Origin: Microbacterium dextranolyticum
GTDB taxonomy: Bacteria; Actinomycetota; Actinomycetes; Actinomycetales; Microbacteriaceae
Assembly: GCF_016907295.1 (NCBI RefSeq)
Contig: NZ_JAFBBR010000001.1
Span: 558,001 to 622,000, forward strand
DNA length: 64,000 nt
Reading direction: 5' to 3'
The notes below the pieces were generated by a model that saw only the letters and a program-made list of their open reading frames with translations, was not told where the DNA came from and did not search any database. A program made the translations under genes and the position numbers. Shown one piece after another: positions 63,417-64,000 of the stretch. Positions within the stretch are counted from its first letter, which is position 1, and every line of letters starts with the position of its first letter.

Positions 63417-64000
63417 GTGCCCGATCAGCATAGCGATGACCGACCTGCGTCCTCCGCCGCGGTAGAGCCCCCCACTCCGCCCGAGTCGACGGCCCCCGCG
63501 CCCGACGCGAGCAGCGACCCCGCGCCCGGCCCGACCAACATCCCCGACCAAGCCCCCGAAGGCCCGACCCCGCCCCGCCACCGCCCCCGGCGCGACTGGC
63601 GGCAGGGCGGTCACGCCGTGCGCCGGTGGGACCTCACCGTGCTGTCGGTCGCCCTCGTGGGCCTCGGGCTCGGCGTGGTCGCCGGCGGCGCCGTCAACCG
63701 GATCGCCGCCCCGTGGGCGCCGTTCGCCTCGAGCGTCGTGCTGTGGGTGGGCATGCTCGCCGCCATCGTCTTCGCGCTGGCACGGTCGCGCCCCGCACGG
63801 CTGCTGCGGTTCAAGCCCACCGACCTGCTGTGGGGTGTCGCCTTCGGCCTCGGTCTGAGACTGCTGCAGGGGTGGATCGCGGGCGGCGGATCGTTCCCCT
63901 CCGCCGGTGCGCTCGGCGGTGGGCTGCCCTCGTCGTGGTGGCTGACCGATGCGCTGCCGGCGGTGGTGATCGCTCCGCTCATCGAGGAGTTCTTCTTCCG
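63417..64000 (+). CDS. CPBP-family intramembrane metalloprotease (partial at window end)
   Basis: The frame is open from GTG 63417 to the end of the window (194 codons) and continues beyond it. An N-terminal Pro/Ala/Asp-rich segment (about 1-60) is followed by hydrophobic helices (LTVLSVALVGLGLGVVAGG, then VVLWVGMLAAIVFALA). At the very end is IAPLIEEFFFR, the CPBP/Abi motif EExxxR with the catalytic glutamates. These proteases include CAAX-processing-like enzymes and some bacteriocin-immunity proteins. It is divergent from the phosphatase gene. The start has only a weak ribosome site, so an internal start is possible. Confidence 0.85.
   Translation, partial: MPDQHSDDRPASSAAVEPPTPPESTAPAPDASSDPAPGPTNIPDQAPEGPTPPRHRPRRDWRQGGHAVRRWDLTVLSVALVGLGLGVVAGGAVNRIAAPWAPFASSVVLWVGMLAAIVFALARSRPARLLRFKPTDLLWGVAFGLGLRLLQGWIAGGGSFPSAGALGGGLPSSWWLTDALPAVVIAPLIEEFFF

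Overview
The window is a very GC-rich actinobacterial chromosome segment, most like Microbacterium or a close relative in Microbacteriaceae. The basis is the order of the ribosomal genes, the strong G/C third-position codon bias, LPXTG-type surface proteins, Ala/Lys/Glu tails on ribosomal proteins, and the Dsb-like, HNH/DUF222 and DUF559 genes common in that family. This assignment comes from reading, not from a database search.

Region 1 (1-2018) holds the 3' end of fusA and complete tuf, the end of the str operon. Region 2 (2065-19070) is a surface-protein block that separates tuf from the S10 operon. It contains a VWA-bearing tip pilin, a shaft pilin with YPKN and E-box motifs, a class C sortase, and a 2308-residue LPATG adhesin whose best start codon is one GC dinucleotide out of frame. 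Three overlapping reverse-strand genes follow (beta-helix lipoprotein, second lipoprotein, Tat-exported DyP peroxidase), then a 71-residue antitoxin-like protein.

Region 3 (19137-31912) is the S10-spc block: rpsJ-rplC-rplD-rplW-rplB-rpsS-rplV-rpsC-rplP-rpmC-rpsQ-rplN-rplX-rplE-rpsH-rplF-rplR-rpsE-rpmD-rplO, then secY-adk-map. rpsN is absent between rplE and rpsH. Region 4 (31913-34260) is a repeat-dense island around a DUF559/AbiEi-like gene. It carries six copies of a symmetric 67-bp four-box palindrome, the most unusual structure in the window.

Region 5 (34263-38300) has a DsbA-like gene and the alpha operon infA-rpmJ-rpsM-rpsK-rpoA-rplQ, without rpsD. Region 6 (38349-44150) has housekeeping singletons: tandem GNAT, OafA-type acyltransferase, PfkB kinase, truA and an EEP-family phosphohydrolase.

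Region 7 (44168-59880) is an envelope and polysaccharide region. It has a small LPXTG protein, two paralogous lipoproteins, a family 2 glycosyltransferase, an OmpR-type regulator, a family 6 glycoside hydrolase, a DUF4012 protein, a membrane protein with a GGDEF-like tail, two histidine kinases, a single-domain receiver, a BNR-like anchored protein and a Wzz/BY-kinase. The GT2-GH6 pairing recalls the cslA-cslZ beta-glucan system of Streptomyces. Region 8 (59950-64000) has an HNH/DUF222 gene between two tandem-repeat arrays, a low-molecular-weight phosphatase with a repeat insertion, and the start of a CPBP intramembrane protease.
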